A stretch of 57,978 bases of DNA from Christensenellaceae bacterium Phil10 (GTDB lineage Bacteria; Bacillota; Clostridia; Christensenellales; CAG-917), in the NCBI GenBank assembly GCA_001940895.1, contig MSGY01000012.1:1-57978 (forward strand), in the 5' to 3' direction. A model generated the notes under the pieces. It had not been told where the DNA came from. It worked only from the letters and a program-made list of their open reading frames with translations, and did not search any database. The position numbers and the translations under genes were made by a program. Positions within the stretch are counted from its first letter, which is position 1; every line of letters starts with the position of its first letter. Below, in pieces: positions 25,850 to 35,835 of the stretch.

Positions 25850-26068
25850 TTATTTTTTACGGTCGTCTCTTTCGTCCTTTCTTTTTTTCGCTTCCATAAG
25901 ATTTACGAAAAAGACGATTCCCACGATTACGACAAGCCCGACGAGAATCCACACTTTGTACGTCGAAAAGAAAATTTGTATTTTCTCCCAAACCGTCTGT
26001 GCGTTTTCTATTTGTTCCTCGAACTTTTTAATCGTATCGCCGATTGCGGCAACCGTAATCTCAAACAT
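25850..26068 (-). CDS. Small single-pass membrane protein
   Basis: A 72-residue protein: an N-terminal amphipathic helix (AAIGDTIKKFEEQIENAQTV), one membrane helix at about 37-57 (VWILVGLVVIVGIVFFVNLM), and a basic-acidic tail KKRKDERDDRKK. The ribosome-binding site GAGGACTG overlaps the hom stop region, so it is cotranslated with hom. No family recognised. Confidence 0.7.
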   Translation of the reverse strand: MFEITVAAIGDTIKKFEEQIENAQTVWEKIQIFFSTYKVWILVGLVVIVGIVFFVNLMEAKKRKDERDDRKK

Positions 26069-26069
26069 A

Positions 26070-27353
26070 TCAGTCCTCTACGCGGATGACCGCGTCAACG
26101 GATTTTACTCCTTCCAGCGAAGAAATCTCTTTTAATGCCTTTCTGACTGCCGATTCGAAAGTATCGTGAGTAACGAAAATAATATCGGTCGTGCCGTTTT
26201 CGCCGACGGTATCTTTTTGCAACACCGTCGTAATTCCGACGCGGTTTTTACCGAATACCGTGGAAATTTTTCCGAGAGTCCCGCATTTATCAACGGCGGT
26301 AAGTCGTATATAATATTTACTTTCAAAATCGGTTATAAAATCACAATCGCGACTTGAACCGTCGTTTTTAAACGGTAAATATGCGTGTTTTGTCTGTTTC
26401 GCACAATAAACTATATCGCTTACGATTGCGCTTCCCGTGGGCAGATCGCCCGCGCCTCTGCCGTACATCATTATGTCGCCCACGCTGTCGCCGACCATAT
26501 GAACGGCGTTGAAACTGCCCGAAACCGACGCAAGCGGGTGTTCGTTTTTAATAAACGCCGGATGCACGCGCGCCTCGATTTTACCGTTCCTGTTTTTACT
26601 TATCGCAAGCAGTTTAAGAGTATATCCGAGACTGCCGCCGATTGCGATATCCTTCGTCGAAACTCCCGATATGCCTTCGCGGTAAATTCGCTCTACCGGG
26701 ACTTTTTTGTGATAAGCGAGCGTAGACAGAATTGACAGCTTGTATGTGGCGTCGAAACCGTCGACGTCTGCGGAAGGGTTTGCCTCGGCATATCCCAGCT
26801 CCTGCGCTTTTTTAAGAGCGTCCGCATACGACGTTCCTTCTTTGCTCATCGCCGAAAGAATGTAGTTGGTCGTGCCGTTTACTATACCTTTAATCGAAAG
26901 AACGGTATTTGCCTGCATTCCTTCGCAAATAGTCCTTATAACGGGAACGCCGCCTACGCAGCTCGCCTCGAAATAAAGTCCGGCTTTCCCTCGTTTTGCG
27001 GCCGCCTCGAGTTCGGGCCAGTGTTTCGAAAACAATTCCTTATTTGCGGTAACAATGCTTTTGCCCGCTTCGAGCGACCTAATAAGAAAGGTTTTCGCGG
27101 GCTCTATTCCGCCGAAAAATTCGCAAACAATCGAGATATCGGGATTATTTACGACGTCGTCGATATTTTCGGAAACAATCGCAGGGTCAACGCCGAGTTC
27201 CTCCACGCGTTTCATATTTCGTTCGATAACGTGCAAAACGTTTATATCGAGGCCTTCGTTTTTCCTGAATAATTCGTGATTTTTCCGCAATATGCGGTAA
27301 GTGCCGCCTCCAACTGTTCCGAGACCGAGCAGTGCCACTCCGATTTTTTTCAT
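26070..27353 (-). CDS. hom: Homoserine dehydrogenase
   Basis: A 427-residue NAD(P)-dependent enzyme reducing aspartate semialdehyde to homoserine, the branch to threonine and methionine. It has the N-terminal Rossmann motif GLGTVGGGTYRIL, the catalytic SCVGGVPVIRTICEG and GIVNGTTNYILSAM segments, and a C-terminal ACT domain (from about residue 345, YYIRLTAVDKCGTLGKIS) that normally senses threonine. ATG 27353 with AGGAGAATAAT upstream is preferred over a TTG five codons earlier. It directly follows coaX. Its substrate comes from asd at 40.7 kb. Confidence 0.95.
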   Translation of the reverse strand: MKKIGVALLGLGTVGGGTYRILRKNHELFRKNEGLDINVLHVIERNMKRVEELGVDPAIVSENIDDVVNNPDISIVCEFFGGIEPAKTFLIRSLEAGKSIVTANKELFSKHWPELEAAAKRGKAGLYFEASCVGGVPVIRTICEGMQANTVLSIKGIVNGTTNYILSAMSKEGTSYADALKKAQELGYAEANPSADVDGFDATYKLSILSTLAYHKKVPVERIYREGISGVSTKDIAIGGSLGYTLKLLAISKNRNGKIEARVHPAFIKNEHPLASVSGSFNAVHMVGDSVGDIMMYGRGAGDLPTGSAIVSDIVYCAKQTKHAYLPFKNDGSSRDCDFITDFESKYYIRLTAVDKCGTLGKISTVFGKNRVGITTVLQKDTVGENGTTDIIFVTHDTFESAVRKALKEISSLEGVKSVDAVIRVED

Positions 27354-27368
27354 ATTATTCTCCTGCAA

Positions 27369-28145
27369 TCAGTTATCTTTGTTCATATCGTAAAGAATTT
27401 TGAGGCCCTTAAGCGACAGCGAACGGTCAACAACGTCGATAATTGACGAGTCGGCGTTTACAACGAGTTCGGACAGACCGCCGGTAGCGACGACTTTGGC
27501 ATTTTTCATCCTTTCGTCCTCGCGGAATTTTTTTACGATATATTCCACCTGTCCGGCATACCCGAACACCGCGCCCGACTGCATGTTCTCTATCGTCGAA
27601 CGCGCAATTGCGTTTTTCGGCGGTACAAGTTCGAACCTCGGAAGTTTTGCGGCGGTGTTGACGAGACTTTCGCTTGCGGTTTTTACGCCAGGGCAGATTG
27701 CGCCGCCCAGAAAAACACCGTCCTCGGTAACCGCGTTGAAAGTAGTCGCGCTTCCGAAATCCACGACGATGACGGGGCCGCCGTAGATGTTGTATGCGGC
27801 AACGCTGTCCACTATTCTGTCGGAACCCAGTTCGATGGGATTGTAATATTTGTATTTCAATCCCGTATTAAGCAGCGCGTCAACCGATATGGGCTTGATT
27901 TTCATATAGTAGGTGCACATATGCTCCACAGTATAATTAAGAAGCGGGGCAACAGACGACATGATTATCCCGTCGATATCGTCGAAAGACACGCCCGCCG
28001 AGCCGAAAAGGTCGTAAAGAATCATCCCCAGTTCGTCCGCGGTGCGTTTCGCCTCGGTGGACAGACGCCAGCTTTTCAGCAGTTCGTCTCCTTTATAAAC
28101 GCCGAGTTTCATATTAGTATTTCCAACGTCGATAACAAGCAACAT
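27369..28145 (-). CDS. coaX: Type III pantothenate kinase
   Basis: A 258-residue ASKHA-fold kinase performing the first step of coenzyme A synthesis. It shows phosphate-binding DVGNTNMKLGVYKG at the N-terminus, GSDRIVDSVAAYNIYGGPVIVVDFGSATTFNAV in the middle, and GGAICPGVKTASESL. Type III enzymes need a monovalent cation and resist feedback by CoA. Length and motifs are normal. It is the first gene of the coaX-hom operon. CoA from this pathway could serve the neighbouring acyl-CoA synthetase, though that is only proximity. Confidence 0.95.
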   Translation of the reverse strand: MLLVIDVGNTNMKLGVYKGDELLKSWRLSTEAKRTADELGMILYDLFGSAGVSFDDIDGIIMSSVAPLLNYTVEHMCTYYMKIKPISVDALLNTGLKYKYYNPIELGSDRIVDSVAAYNIYGGPVIVVDFGSATTFNAVTEDGVFLGGAICPGVKTASESLVNTAAKLPRFELVPPKNAIARSTIENMQSGAVFGYAGQVEYIVKKFREDERMKNAKVVATGGLSELVVNADSSIIDVVDRSLSLKGLKILYDMNKDN

Positions 28146-28166
28146 ATTTTTCTCCGATTTTACGTT

Positions 28167-28195
28167 ATTATACCAAATAATAACATATTATACAA
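28167..28195 (-). promoter_or_regulatory. coaX promoter
   Basis: Minus strand TTGTAT (28190-28195), 17 bases, TATAAT (28167-28172). It is closely divergent from tspO. Confidence 0.65.
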
Positions 28196-28228
28196 CATAA
28201 TCTTAGCGAAAGGCAAATATAATTTGGT

Positions 28229-28699
28229 ATGAAAAAAGTAAAGTGGCTGTATGCGCTGTTTTTCGCGCTGACCTTCACGCTTATTTCGGAGGCGACCGGC
28301 GCCTTCGTCGTAGATAAAAATTTAGGATGGTACGCGTCGCTAACAACGCCCGTTTTCACTCTTCCCCCCGTTCTGCACTCCGCAATATGGTGCGTAGTTT
28401 ACGTTGCGGAAGCATACGTTATATCCGGGTTGCTTGTCGAAAACCGTTTCAGACCGTTCGTACAGTTTTACGTATCGGTAAAATTTCTTGCCGCGTTATG
28501 GACTACCGCTTTTTTCGGACTGCATTGTCCTTTGGCAGGTCTTGTCATATTAACTGTCATTTTGGCGATAAATTGGTTATTCGGTAAAAATTTGCTGAAA
28601 GTACGTCGCCATCCGCTAAAAAAATACCTCTTTCTCATATGCGCGCTATGGTACGAATATCTCTGGATACTCAACTATTCGATTATCGTTTTAAATTAA
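28229..28699 (+). CDS. tspO: TspO/MBR family membrane protein
   Basis: A 156-residue five-helix TspO homologue. The characteristic GWYASLTTPVFTLPPVLHSAIWCVVY corresponds to the family W-Y-x-x-L-x-x-P-x-F-x-P-P pattern, and ALWTTAFFG and WYEYLWILNYSIIVLN complete the fold. TspO proteins bind porphyrins, cholesterol-like ligands and related hydrophobic compounds, and affect tetrapyrrole traffic. No tetrapyrrole genes are nearby. No ribosome-binding site precedes the ATG; TATAAT at 28218-28223 is five bases away, suggesting a leaderless start. Confidence 0.85.
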   Translation: MKKVKWLYALFFALTFTLISEATGAFVVDKNLGWYASLTTPVFTLPPVLHSAIWCVVYVAEAYVISGLLVENRFRPFVQFYVSVKFLAALWTTAFFGLHCPLAGLVILTVILAINWLFGKNLLKVRRHPLKKYLFLICALWYEYLWILNYSIIVLN

Positions 28700-28721
28700 A
28701 AGGGACGGCGACGCCGTCCCT
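28700..28721 (-). terminator. Terminator of the cysteine-rich miniprotein gene
   Basis: Arms agggacggc and gccgtccct around a three-base loop. On the minus strand it is followed by TTTTAATTT. It may also end the tspO transcript from the other side. Confidence 0.65.
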
Positions 28722-28740
28722 ATGATGGGTGTTTTATGTA

Positions 28741-28944
28741 TTATTTGCACCCGCCGCCGCATCCGCAGCAGCAACATAAAATCACGAGCCACGGCCAGAA
28801 ACCGAACGCTCCGCCGCCGCATCCGCAACCGCAGCCGTCGTTGCAACCGCCATTGCAACCGCCGCAGCAGCACAACAGAATAAGTATCCACAAGATGCAT
28901 TCGCATCCGCAGTTACCGCCGCCACCACCAAAGAAACCGTTCAT
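28741..28944 (-). CDS. Glycine- and cysteine-rich 67-residue miniprotein
   Basis: A short protein with 17 cysteines and many glycines. It has an N-terminal GGGGG run, CGCEC (residues 12-16), a hydrophobic stretch ILWILILL (17-24), a middle block with CCC and G-C repeats (25-42), a second hydrophobic stretch with FWPW (46-56), then CCCCGCGGGC near the end. ATG 28944 is set by a perfect AAGGAGG six bases ahead. No family recognised. The pattern recalls short cysteine-rich membrane or spore-surface peptides of Clostridia, but that is only an impression. Confidence 0.75.
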   Translation of the reverse strand: MNGFFGGGGGNCGCECILWILILLCCCGGCNGGCNDGCGCGCGGGAFGFWPWLVILCCCCGCGGGCK

Positions 28945-29053
28945 AGCAAAACCTCCTTTTATACTCGATAACCGCAAAGATTATCTATACTTCACAATAC
29001 GCAAACGACGTTTTTTTTGTTACTTGCAAAAGGCTTCGCACGCACCGAAACGC

Positions 29054-29082
29054 TTGACTTTTTCTTTATATATTCATAGAAT
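29054..29082 (+). promoter_or_regulatory. glyS promoter
   Basis: TTGACT (29054-29059), 17 bases, TAGAAT (29077-29082), 32 bases ahead of the glyS start. There is no room for a T-box leader. Confidence 0.65.
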
Positions 29083-29114
29083 GGTAAATAATAAATTTAT
29101 TGAGGTAGAGAAAT

Positions 29115-30497
29115 ATGGCAGACCTTACTATGGACAAACTCGTCGCTCTTTGCAAAAACCGCGGTTTTATTTTCCCGGGAAGCGAAATTTACGGCGGCCT
29201 CGCAAACACATGGGATTACGGTCCTCTCGGCGTGGAACTTAAGAACAATATTAAAAAGGCCTGGTGGAAAAAATTCGTCACCGAAAGCGAATATAACGTA
29301 GGTCTCGACTGCGCGATTCTGATGAACCCGAAAGTATGGGAAGCAAGCGGCCATATCGGCGGCTTTTCCGACCCTCTTATGGATTGCAAATCCTGCAAAT
29401 CCCGTCATCGCGCCGACGACCTTATCGAAAATTACAACGCTAAAAAAGGCATCAGTCTGAATATTGCGGGCTGGAGTAACGAACAGATGGAAGAATATAT
29501 CAGCGACAATAAAATTCCCTGTCCCGTATGCGGAAATTCGGATTTTACCGGAGTAAGAAAATTCAACCTTATGTTCAAAACCTTTCAGGGCGTTACCGAA
29601 GACAGCGCTAACACGGTCTATCTCCGTCCCGAGACGGCGCAAGGCATATTCGTCAACTTCAAGAACGTTCAGCGCACGACGCGCAATAAAATTCCTTTCG
29701 GCATAGGTCAGATCGGCAAATCGTTCCGAAACGAAATAACGCCCGGCAACTTCATTTTCCGCGTGCGCGAATTCGAGCAGATGGAACTGGAATTCTTCTG
29801 CAAACCCGGCACCGACTTCGAATGGTTTGCATATTGGAAAGAATATTGCAAAAATTGGCTTCTCGGCCTCGGCGTCAAAGAAGAAAACCTTCGTCTGCGC
29901 GACCACGACCCCGAAGAACTCTGTTTTTACAGCCGCGCAACCACCGACTTCGAGTTTAAATTCCCGTTCGGCTGGGGCGAGCTCTGGGGTATTGCCGACC
30001 GCACGGATTACGACCTGAATTGCCATCAGCGCGTAAGCGGCGAAAATATGGATTACGTCGACCCCGTTACGAACGAACGCTACATTCCGTACGTAATCGA
30101 ACCTTCTCTCGGCGTCGAACGCACGGTGCTTGCTATGCTTTGCAACGCTTATGAGGAAGAAGAACTCGAAAACGACACGCGCGTAGTTCTGCATCTGCAT
30201 CCCGCGCTCGCGCCGTATAAGGTAGCCGTTCTGCCGTTGCAGAAAAAACTCGGCGAAAAAGGAATGGAAGTTTACCGCACGTTGCAGAAACGTTATTCCG
30301 CAACATACGACGAAAGCGCAAGTATCGGAAAACGTTATCGCCGACAGGACGAAATCGGCACGCCATTCTGCGTAACGGTCGATTTCGATACTCTCGAAGA
30401 CAATACCGTTACCGTCCGCGAACGCGACAGTATGGCGCAAATCAGATTACCCGTCGAAAAACTTACCGAGTATCTCGATAAGGAACTCGAATATTGA
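29115..30497 (+). CDS. glyS: Glycyl-tRNA synthetase, dimeric class II type
   Basis: A 460-residue alpha2-type enzyme charging tRNA-Gly. It contains [21 protein letters not shown] near the N-terminus, motif 2 [20 protein letters not shown], motif 3 [10 protein letters not shown], and the C-terminal anticodon-binding domain from about residue 360 ([15 protein letters not shown]). A zinc-type CKSCKS...CPVCGN pair lies in the insert. Length is normal. GAGGTAGAG is the ribosome-binding site. It is transcribed alone with its own promoter and strong terminator. Confidence 0.97.
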   Translation: MADLTMDKLVALCKNRGFIFPGSEIYGGLANTWDYGPLGVELKNNIKKAWWKKFVTESEYNVGLDCAILMNPKVWEASGHIGGFSDPLMDCKSCKSRHRADDLIENYNAKKGISLNIAGWSNEQMEEYISDNKIPCPVCGNSDFTGVRKFNLMFKTFQGVTEDSANTVYLRPETAQGIFVNFKNVQRTTRNKIPFGIGQIGKSFRNEITPGNFIFRVREFEQMELEFFCKPGTDFEWFAYWKEYCKNWLLGLGVKEENLRLRDHDPEELCFYSRATTDFEFKFPFGWGELWGIADRTDYDLNCHQRVSGENMDYVDPVTNERYIPYVIEPSLGVERTVLAMLCNAYEEEELENDTRVVLHLHPALAPYKVAVLPLQKKLGEKGMEVYRTLQKRYSATYDESASIGKRYRRQDEIGTPFCVTVDFDTLEDNTVTVRERDSMAQIRLPVEKLTEYLDKELEY

Positions 30498-30521
30498 ACT
30501 TAATTTAATAATAAATAATTT

Positions 30522-30550
30522 AAGGCTCGGTGACGAACCGAGCCTTTTTT
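30522..30550 (+). terminator. glyS terminator
   Basis: Arms aaggctcggt and accgagcctt around a five-base loop, followed by TTTT. Confidence 0.9.
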
Positions 30551-30563
30551 AAGGGCGGAAAAA

Positions 30564-30830
30564 ATGTTATTCGGACAATTATTCAGACTTTTGAGAAAGC
30601 GCAAAGGCTTTACCAGTCAGCAAATTGCGGACGCTTTGCACGTATCGCGAAGCACGTACAGTCGCTATGAAAACGATTTAAAAGAAGTAGAACCCGATTT
30701 TCTTTTATCGGTTGCAGAGTTCTACGGCACTACCGTCGACGATTTTTTAATGTGGCACGCTTATATGAAATCGCCCGACTATCCGTATAACGTCCACGAC
30801 CTTCAGAATAAGGGAAAATTACCCAAATAA
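30564..30830 (+). CDS. Small XRE-family regulator
   Basis: An 88-residue Cro/CI-type protein. The helix-turn-helix is at about residues 17-38 (SQQIADALHVSRSTYSRYEN), with recognition-helix residues typical of the family, followed by PDFLLSVAEFYGTTVDDFL. The tail is short and polar and contains no ligand-binding domain. AAGGGCGG precedes the ATG. The 3' end overlaps the hflX 3' end on the other strand by 12 bases. Target unknown. Confidence 0.85.
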   Translation: MLFGQLFRLLRKRKGFTSQQIADALHVSRSTYSRYENDLKEVEPDFLLSVAEFYGTTVDDFLMWHAYMKSPDYPYNVHDLQNKGKLPK

Positions 30831-32405
30831 TTTTTCGTTAATTAAATTTTTAAGAGCCTCGACGCCGTCGCCGGTTTTTGCGGAGATTACGACGGAATCC
30901 TTTATATCGGTTGCAAAACGGACATTGACGTCCGCTTTGTTATAAATGTGAATCACGGGCGTATCTGCTACGCCGAGCGATTTCAGCACGTCGCCTACGA
31001 CCTTATCCTGCCTTTCGAGATCGGGCGAACTGCAATCCGAAACGTGAAGTATAAGGTCGGCGTATACGGCCTCTTCGAGCGTGCTTCTGAACGCGTCGAC
31101 GAACTCGTGCGGAAGATTGTCGATAAATCCTACCGTATCGGTCAGAAGATATTCTTTTCCGATATCTACGAAAATCTTTCGGGTAACGGGATCGAGCGTA
31201 GCGAACAACTTGTCCTCGGCCGTTACGCCGGCTTTCGTCATCAGATTCATCAACGTAGATTTACCCGCATTGGTATAGCCTACTATCGCCACGGTCTTTA
31301 TGCCCGATTTTTTACGCCGTTCGCGTCTTAAATCGCGTTCTTTTTTTAAAATCTCGATTCTTTCCGACAATTCGTATATGCTGCGCCTTATTCTCCTTCT
31401 GTCCGTTTCGAGTTTGGTTTCGCCGCTGCCTTTCGTGGCAACGCCGCCCGCACCGCCGCCGCCTATTCTCGAAAGAGCTTTTCCCTGACCCAGAAGTTTG
31501 GGAAGCGTATATTTCATCATGGCAAGCTGCACTTGCAATTTTCCTTCGTTCGAAGTGGCGTGCTTTGCAAAAATTTCAAGAATAAGCATAGGTCTGTCGA
31601 TTACTTTTACGCCAAGAAACTCCTCGACGTTGTTAATCTGACTGCCCGTAAGCATATTGTTGAAAATCACGTATTCCGTCGAGCGAATCTGAACGAGCCT
31701 TTTGATTTCTTCGAGTTTGCCTTTGCCCGCGCAGAAGTTTTTATCGGGATTCTGTTTTTGTATTATCGCGTCGGTTACCGTCAATCCCATAGTATCGGCA
31801 AGCCTTTTCAATTCCGCCGTTTCCGCCTCTGCTTCAGGCGAAGAATTTACGTTGACGAGAATAGCCGTATGTTTTTCGGGCGTGTTCTCCACAATATCGG
31901 GAATAACGGATTTTTTTTCAAATTCAGATATTTTAGCAAGCAATTGAGCGTCGTTAAGTACGGATAACGATTTAAAATAAAATTTCTCAACCTTTTTTCC
32001 GTTTATAAACGCCGCTTCGATATCGTTGGGTTTGCCGTGCATCACACCCACCGCAACCATCATATCGAGACGCATGGAAGTCAGCGCCGAAGTATCCATT
32101 TCGGACAGTTTCCCGCTGCCTCGCGGATGAGTGTGAATACACCTTACTCCCTGAAATCTTTTATCGCTTCTCTTCCGGCCTACGTCTTCGAGATTCACCG
32201 ACGAACCGTCGCCTACCCCTATGGTCGTTATCCTGCCCGACCGCGTTACGAAAACGCATATTTCGCGATTGATTTTTTCGGTAATATCGGCAACGTCGAA
32301 AAGAACCTCTCTGTCAATCAGAAGGTTTTTTTCATAATCGCCCGTCAGAGCGTCCAGCCTGTCGAGCACGGATTTTTTTATGCCTTTTACGTTGCCGTAT
32401 ACCAT
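30819..32405 (-). CDS. hflX: GTPase HflX with N-terminal JAMM/RadC-like domain
   Basis: A 528-residue protein. The C-terminal two thirds are HflX: the GTP-binding helical domain with AGKGKLEE and the glycine-rich GGGGAGG, followed by the G domain with GYTNAGKST, DTVGFI and NKAD. HflX splits stalled or 100S ribosomes after stress. Residues 1-140 are extra: they include REICVFVTRSGRI (45-59) and CIHTHPRGSGKLSEMDTSAL (89-108), giving H91-x-H93-x7-S101-x2-D104. That matches the JAMM metal motif of RadC-like proteins. It begins two bases after guaB, so the genes are cotranscribed. Confidence 0.92.
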   Translation of the reverse strand: MVYGNVKGIKKSVLDRLDALTGDYEKNLLIDREVLFDVADITEKINREICVFVTRSGRITTIGVGDGSSVNLEDVGRKRSDKRFQGVRCIHTHPRGSGKLSEMDTSALTSMRLDMMVAVGVMHGKPNDIEAAFINGKKVEKFYFKSLSVLNDAQLLAKISEFEKKSVIPDIVENTPEKHTAILVNVNSSPEAEAETAELKRLADTMGLTVTDAIIQKQNPDKNFCAGKGKLEEIKRLVQIRSTEYVIFNNMLTGSQINNVEEFLGVKVIDRPMLILEIFAKHATSNEGKLQVQLAMMKYTLPKLLGQGKALSRIGGGGAGGVATKGSGETKLETDRRRIRRSIYELSERIEILKKERDLRRERRKKSGIKTVAIVGYTNAGKSTLMNLMTKAGVTAEDKLFATLDPVTRKIFVDIGKEYLLTDTVGFIDNLPHEFVDAFRSTLEEAVYADLILHVSDCSSPDLERQDKVVGDVLKSLGVADTPVIHIYNKADVNVRFATDIKDSVVISAKTGDGVEALKNLINEKLFG

Positions 32406-32407
32406 AT

Positions 32408-33880
<1,473 letters not shown>

Positions 33881-33920
33881 TTATATAAATTTTTTCAAAA
33901 AATTGTAAATTTTTTTATAT

Positions 33921-33947
33921 ATTATAGTATTTAGTTATTATTGTCAA
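33921..33947 (-). promoter_or_regulatory. guaB promoter
   Basis: Minus strand TTGACA (33942-33947) with TATAAT (33921-33926) 15 bases on; a slightly shifted TAATAT gives a more usual spacing. The -35 box lies inside the 3' end of the ykvI gene. Confidence 0.5.
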
Positions 33948-34914
33948 CGGATTTGGACGCTTTTCGCGAACGCTTTTTCAAAAAAACCGATATGCTCAAT
34001 GCGATTACCGCAAGACATCCCATACCGGATACGAGAGGATAAAAATATTCAATTAAACTTTCAAACGAAAACAGAATTATAAAAGGCACCGACGTAATAA
34101 AAACAAAGACGATAGCCGCCGTTTTACGTTTGAAAACGGGAGATATTATGTCCGCGGCCGTCTCGAGTGCCGAAACCATGGTTGTGAATACGGCAAGCAA
34201 AATAACGATACCGGCGGCATATTTCAGCGAATGGGATTCGGCAACCGTAAACATCGGCATTTCACCGCCGCTTTTCCTGACTGCAAGCGTAATCATCGCC
34301 AATAACGCCGCCATTACGACGCCCGAACATATTCCCGCAGTCGCTATCGTCTTTTTATCCGCGTTTCTGCCCAAGCGCACCATTATTCCCATTGACAGAA
34401 CGATATTCATTGCGGAATAGGTTACGGAATTCAGAAAGTTCAGCCGACCACCCGGTTCATAAGGCGCGCTCTTTAAAAAAATAACGGTAATCAACGCCAT
34501 TATGACAGGTACGGCGACACCGTTAAGTATTTTCATAAATTTAAGACCGTTGACGGATATAAAAGCGGCAAGTACAACCCATATAATTCCCGTATATCCG
34601 ATACCGAACGTTTTATAAAACAGAGTTTCCGCGCCCGAAAACATTGCTATAAAAGTGACGTATGCGCATATATACATACAGGCGTCGTAGAATAATTCCG
34701 CCTTTTTTCCCGAAAAGATTCCGTCGCCGTCAAACGAAACGCTTGCGCCCACGCGCATAAAATAAGCGCAGAACAATCCGAGCGTCAATCCTGCGAGTAC
34801 GGGCACCGAAATATCGCTGTTTCCGAAATATAACAATACTTCCTGACCCGTCGCAAAACCGGCGCCTATTACGGTGCCTATAAACACGGCGGCGCACTTA
34901 AGACCGTCTTTCAT
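33931..34914 (-). CDS. YkvI-family membrane transporter
   Basis: A 327-residue protein with about ten membrane helices. The N-terminus AVFIGTVIGAGFATGQEVLLYFG is the hallmark of the YkvI family, related to APC-type amino acid transporters and containing the unwound G-x-G-x-A/G-x-G substrate-site helix. Substrate unknown. ATG 34914 gives the normal family N-terminus, but it lies only three bases after a 12-bp hairpin, and the only Shine-Dalgarno candidate (ATAGGG) lies inside that hairpin. It is followed by guaB, which has its own promoter. Confidence 0.82.
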   Translation of the reverse strand: MKDGLKCAAVFIGTVIGAGFATGQEVLLYFGNSDISVPVLAGLTLGLFCAYFMRVGASVSFDGDGIFSGKKAELFYDACMYICAYVTFIAMFSGAETLFYKTFGIGYTGIIWVVLAAFISVNGLKFMKILNGVAVPVIMALITVIFLKSAPYEPGGRLNFLNSVTYSAMNIVLSMGIMVRLGRNADKKTIATAGICSGVVMAALLAMITLAVRKSGGEMPMFTVAESHSLKYAAGIVILLAVFTTMVSALETAADIISPVFKRKTAAIVFVFITSVPFIILFSFESLIEYFYPLVSGMGCLAVIALSISVFLKKRSRKASKSVDNNN

Positions 34915-34917
34915 AAA

Positions 34918-34947
34918 ATAACCCTATGCATTGCGGCATAGGGTTAT
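34918..34947 (-). terminator. Hairpin ending the HEAT-like gene and abutting the ykvI start
   Basis: Arms ataaccctatgc (34918-34929) and gcatagggttat (34936-34947), loop of six. On the minus strand it is followed by TTT ATG. It can act as terminator for the upstream gene, and at the same time it buries the AGGG preceding the ykvI start. Confidence 0.7.
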
Positions 34948-34977
34948 TCTGAAATTATCCGAAGCAACGAAGATTAT

Positions 34978-35835
34978 TCAGTTTTTATTGTTTCCGGGAT
35001 TTTCTTCGGGTCCGTCGTCAATATGATTCATATATTTATAATACGGGTCGTCCGAAAAATCTTTTTCGACGTCCATCTCGCCCCCGAGCTCCTCGACGGC
35101 GTTGCGGATTTCGACGTACTCAACGTAATTCACGTCGAATTCGGCGGCGAAACTCTTCAGTATATCGATTGCGGCAGGGTCGCCGTAACTGCCGAGAAGA
35201 CCCGCGTAAAGAGGAACGTCTTCGGCGCGCTGCAACATGGTTATTAGCCAGTAAAAGACCTCTTTCCTTCCTTTGAAATTCGACAGAACTTCCACAAGGA
35301 TTCCCTGATTCTTTTCGGGAACGCCGTTAATGACGTCAAGTATCTTTTCGGGAACGCAATCGTCTCCTTCCGAAAGGAATTCGTAAGCGACGTTTTTTAC
35401 TTCGTCGCGGATTTCGTCGTTGGTAAGAACGGAAATAAACACGTCCTCGACCTCGTCGCCGCCTTTTTCGGCCAGCAATTTTACGCCGAGCATGTTTGCG
35501 TCGGGGTTCTGCTCGTACAAAAGTCCCGTAAGATACTCCGTTGCTTCGGGGTCTGTGATAAGAGCGTCGCAAACGGTATCGGTAACTTCTACGTTTTCGT
35601 CGAGACACGTCGATACGTATTCGGTAAGTTCGCGGTTTTTTTGTAATTCGCGTACGTATTCTTTCGGCGTTTTGCCGTCGAGCGTTCTGACTTTCGTGTT
35701 TTCGAATTTTTCGAAAAGCAGTCCGAGGTCGTTTTCGAGAGCCTCGTGAGAGTTATACTTTTCTTTGTTTTTTTTCACGGCTTCGGCAACGTACAATTCG
35801 AAAAGTTTATCAAGATTTTCAAATTTCGTATTCAT
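34978..35835 (-). CDS. Acidic helical-repeat (HEAT-like) protein
   Basis: A 285-residue acidic, mostly helical protein. The region from about residue 70 to 235 shows recurring helix pairs (VCDALITDPEATEYLTGLLY, GVKLLAEKGGDEVEDVFISVL, GILVEVLSNFKGRKEVFYWL, YAGLLGSYGDPAAIDILKSF) that look like HEAT-type repeats. The tail is acidic and ends in prolines and asparagines. There is no signal peptide. Its start overlaps the end of the TPR gene by 17 bases with CGGGAGG as ribosome-binding site, so the two repeat proteins are probably made together and may bind each other. No family recognised. Confidence 0.7.
   Translation of the reverse strand: MNTKFENLDKLFELYVAEAVKKNKEKYNSHEALENDLGLLFEKFENTKVRTLDGKTPKEYVRELQKNRELTEYVSTCLDENVEVTDTVCDALITDPEATEYLTGLLYEQNPDANMLGVKLLAEKGGDEVEDVFISVLTNDEIRDEVKNVAYEFLSEGDDCVPEKILDVINGVPEKNQGILVEVLSNFKGRKEVFYWLITMLQRAEDVPLYAGLLGSYGDPAAIDILKSFAAEFDVNYVEYVEIRNAVEELGGEMDVEKDFSDDPYYKYMNHIDDGPEENPGNNKN

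Noticed and set aside
28945-29114. Possible T-box ahead of glyS
   Set aside because: The promoter lies only 32 bases before the start, leaving no room for a T-box, and the GGGTGGNACCGCG motif is absent.
28736-29242. 168-codon histidine/proline-rich frame
   Set aside because: The composition arises from reading the G/C-rich cysteine-protein gene backwards, and the frame then runs across the glyS promoter and start.
29097-30440. 447-codon frame opposite glyS
   Set aside because: It is the mirror of a certain glycyl-tRNA synthetase. Its translation is rich in F, H and R without any domain.
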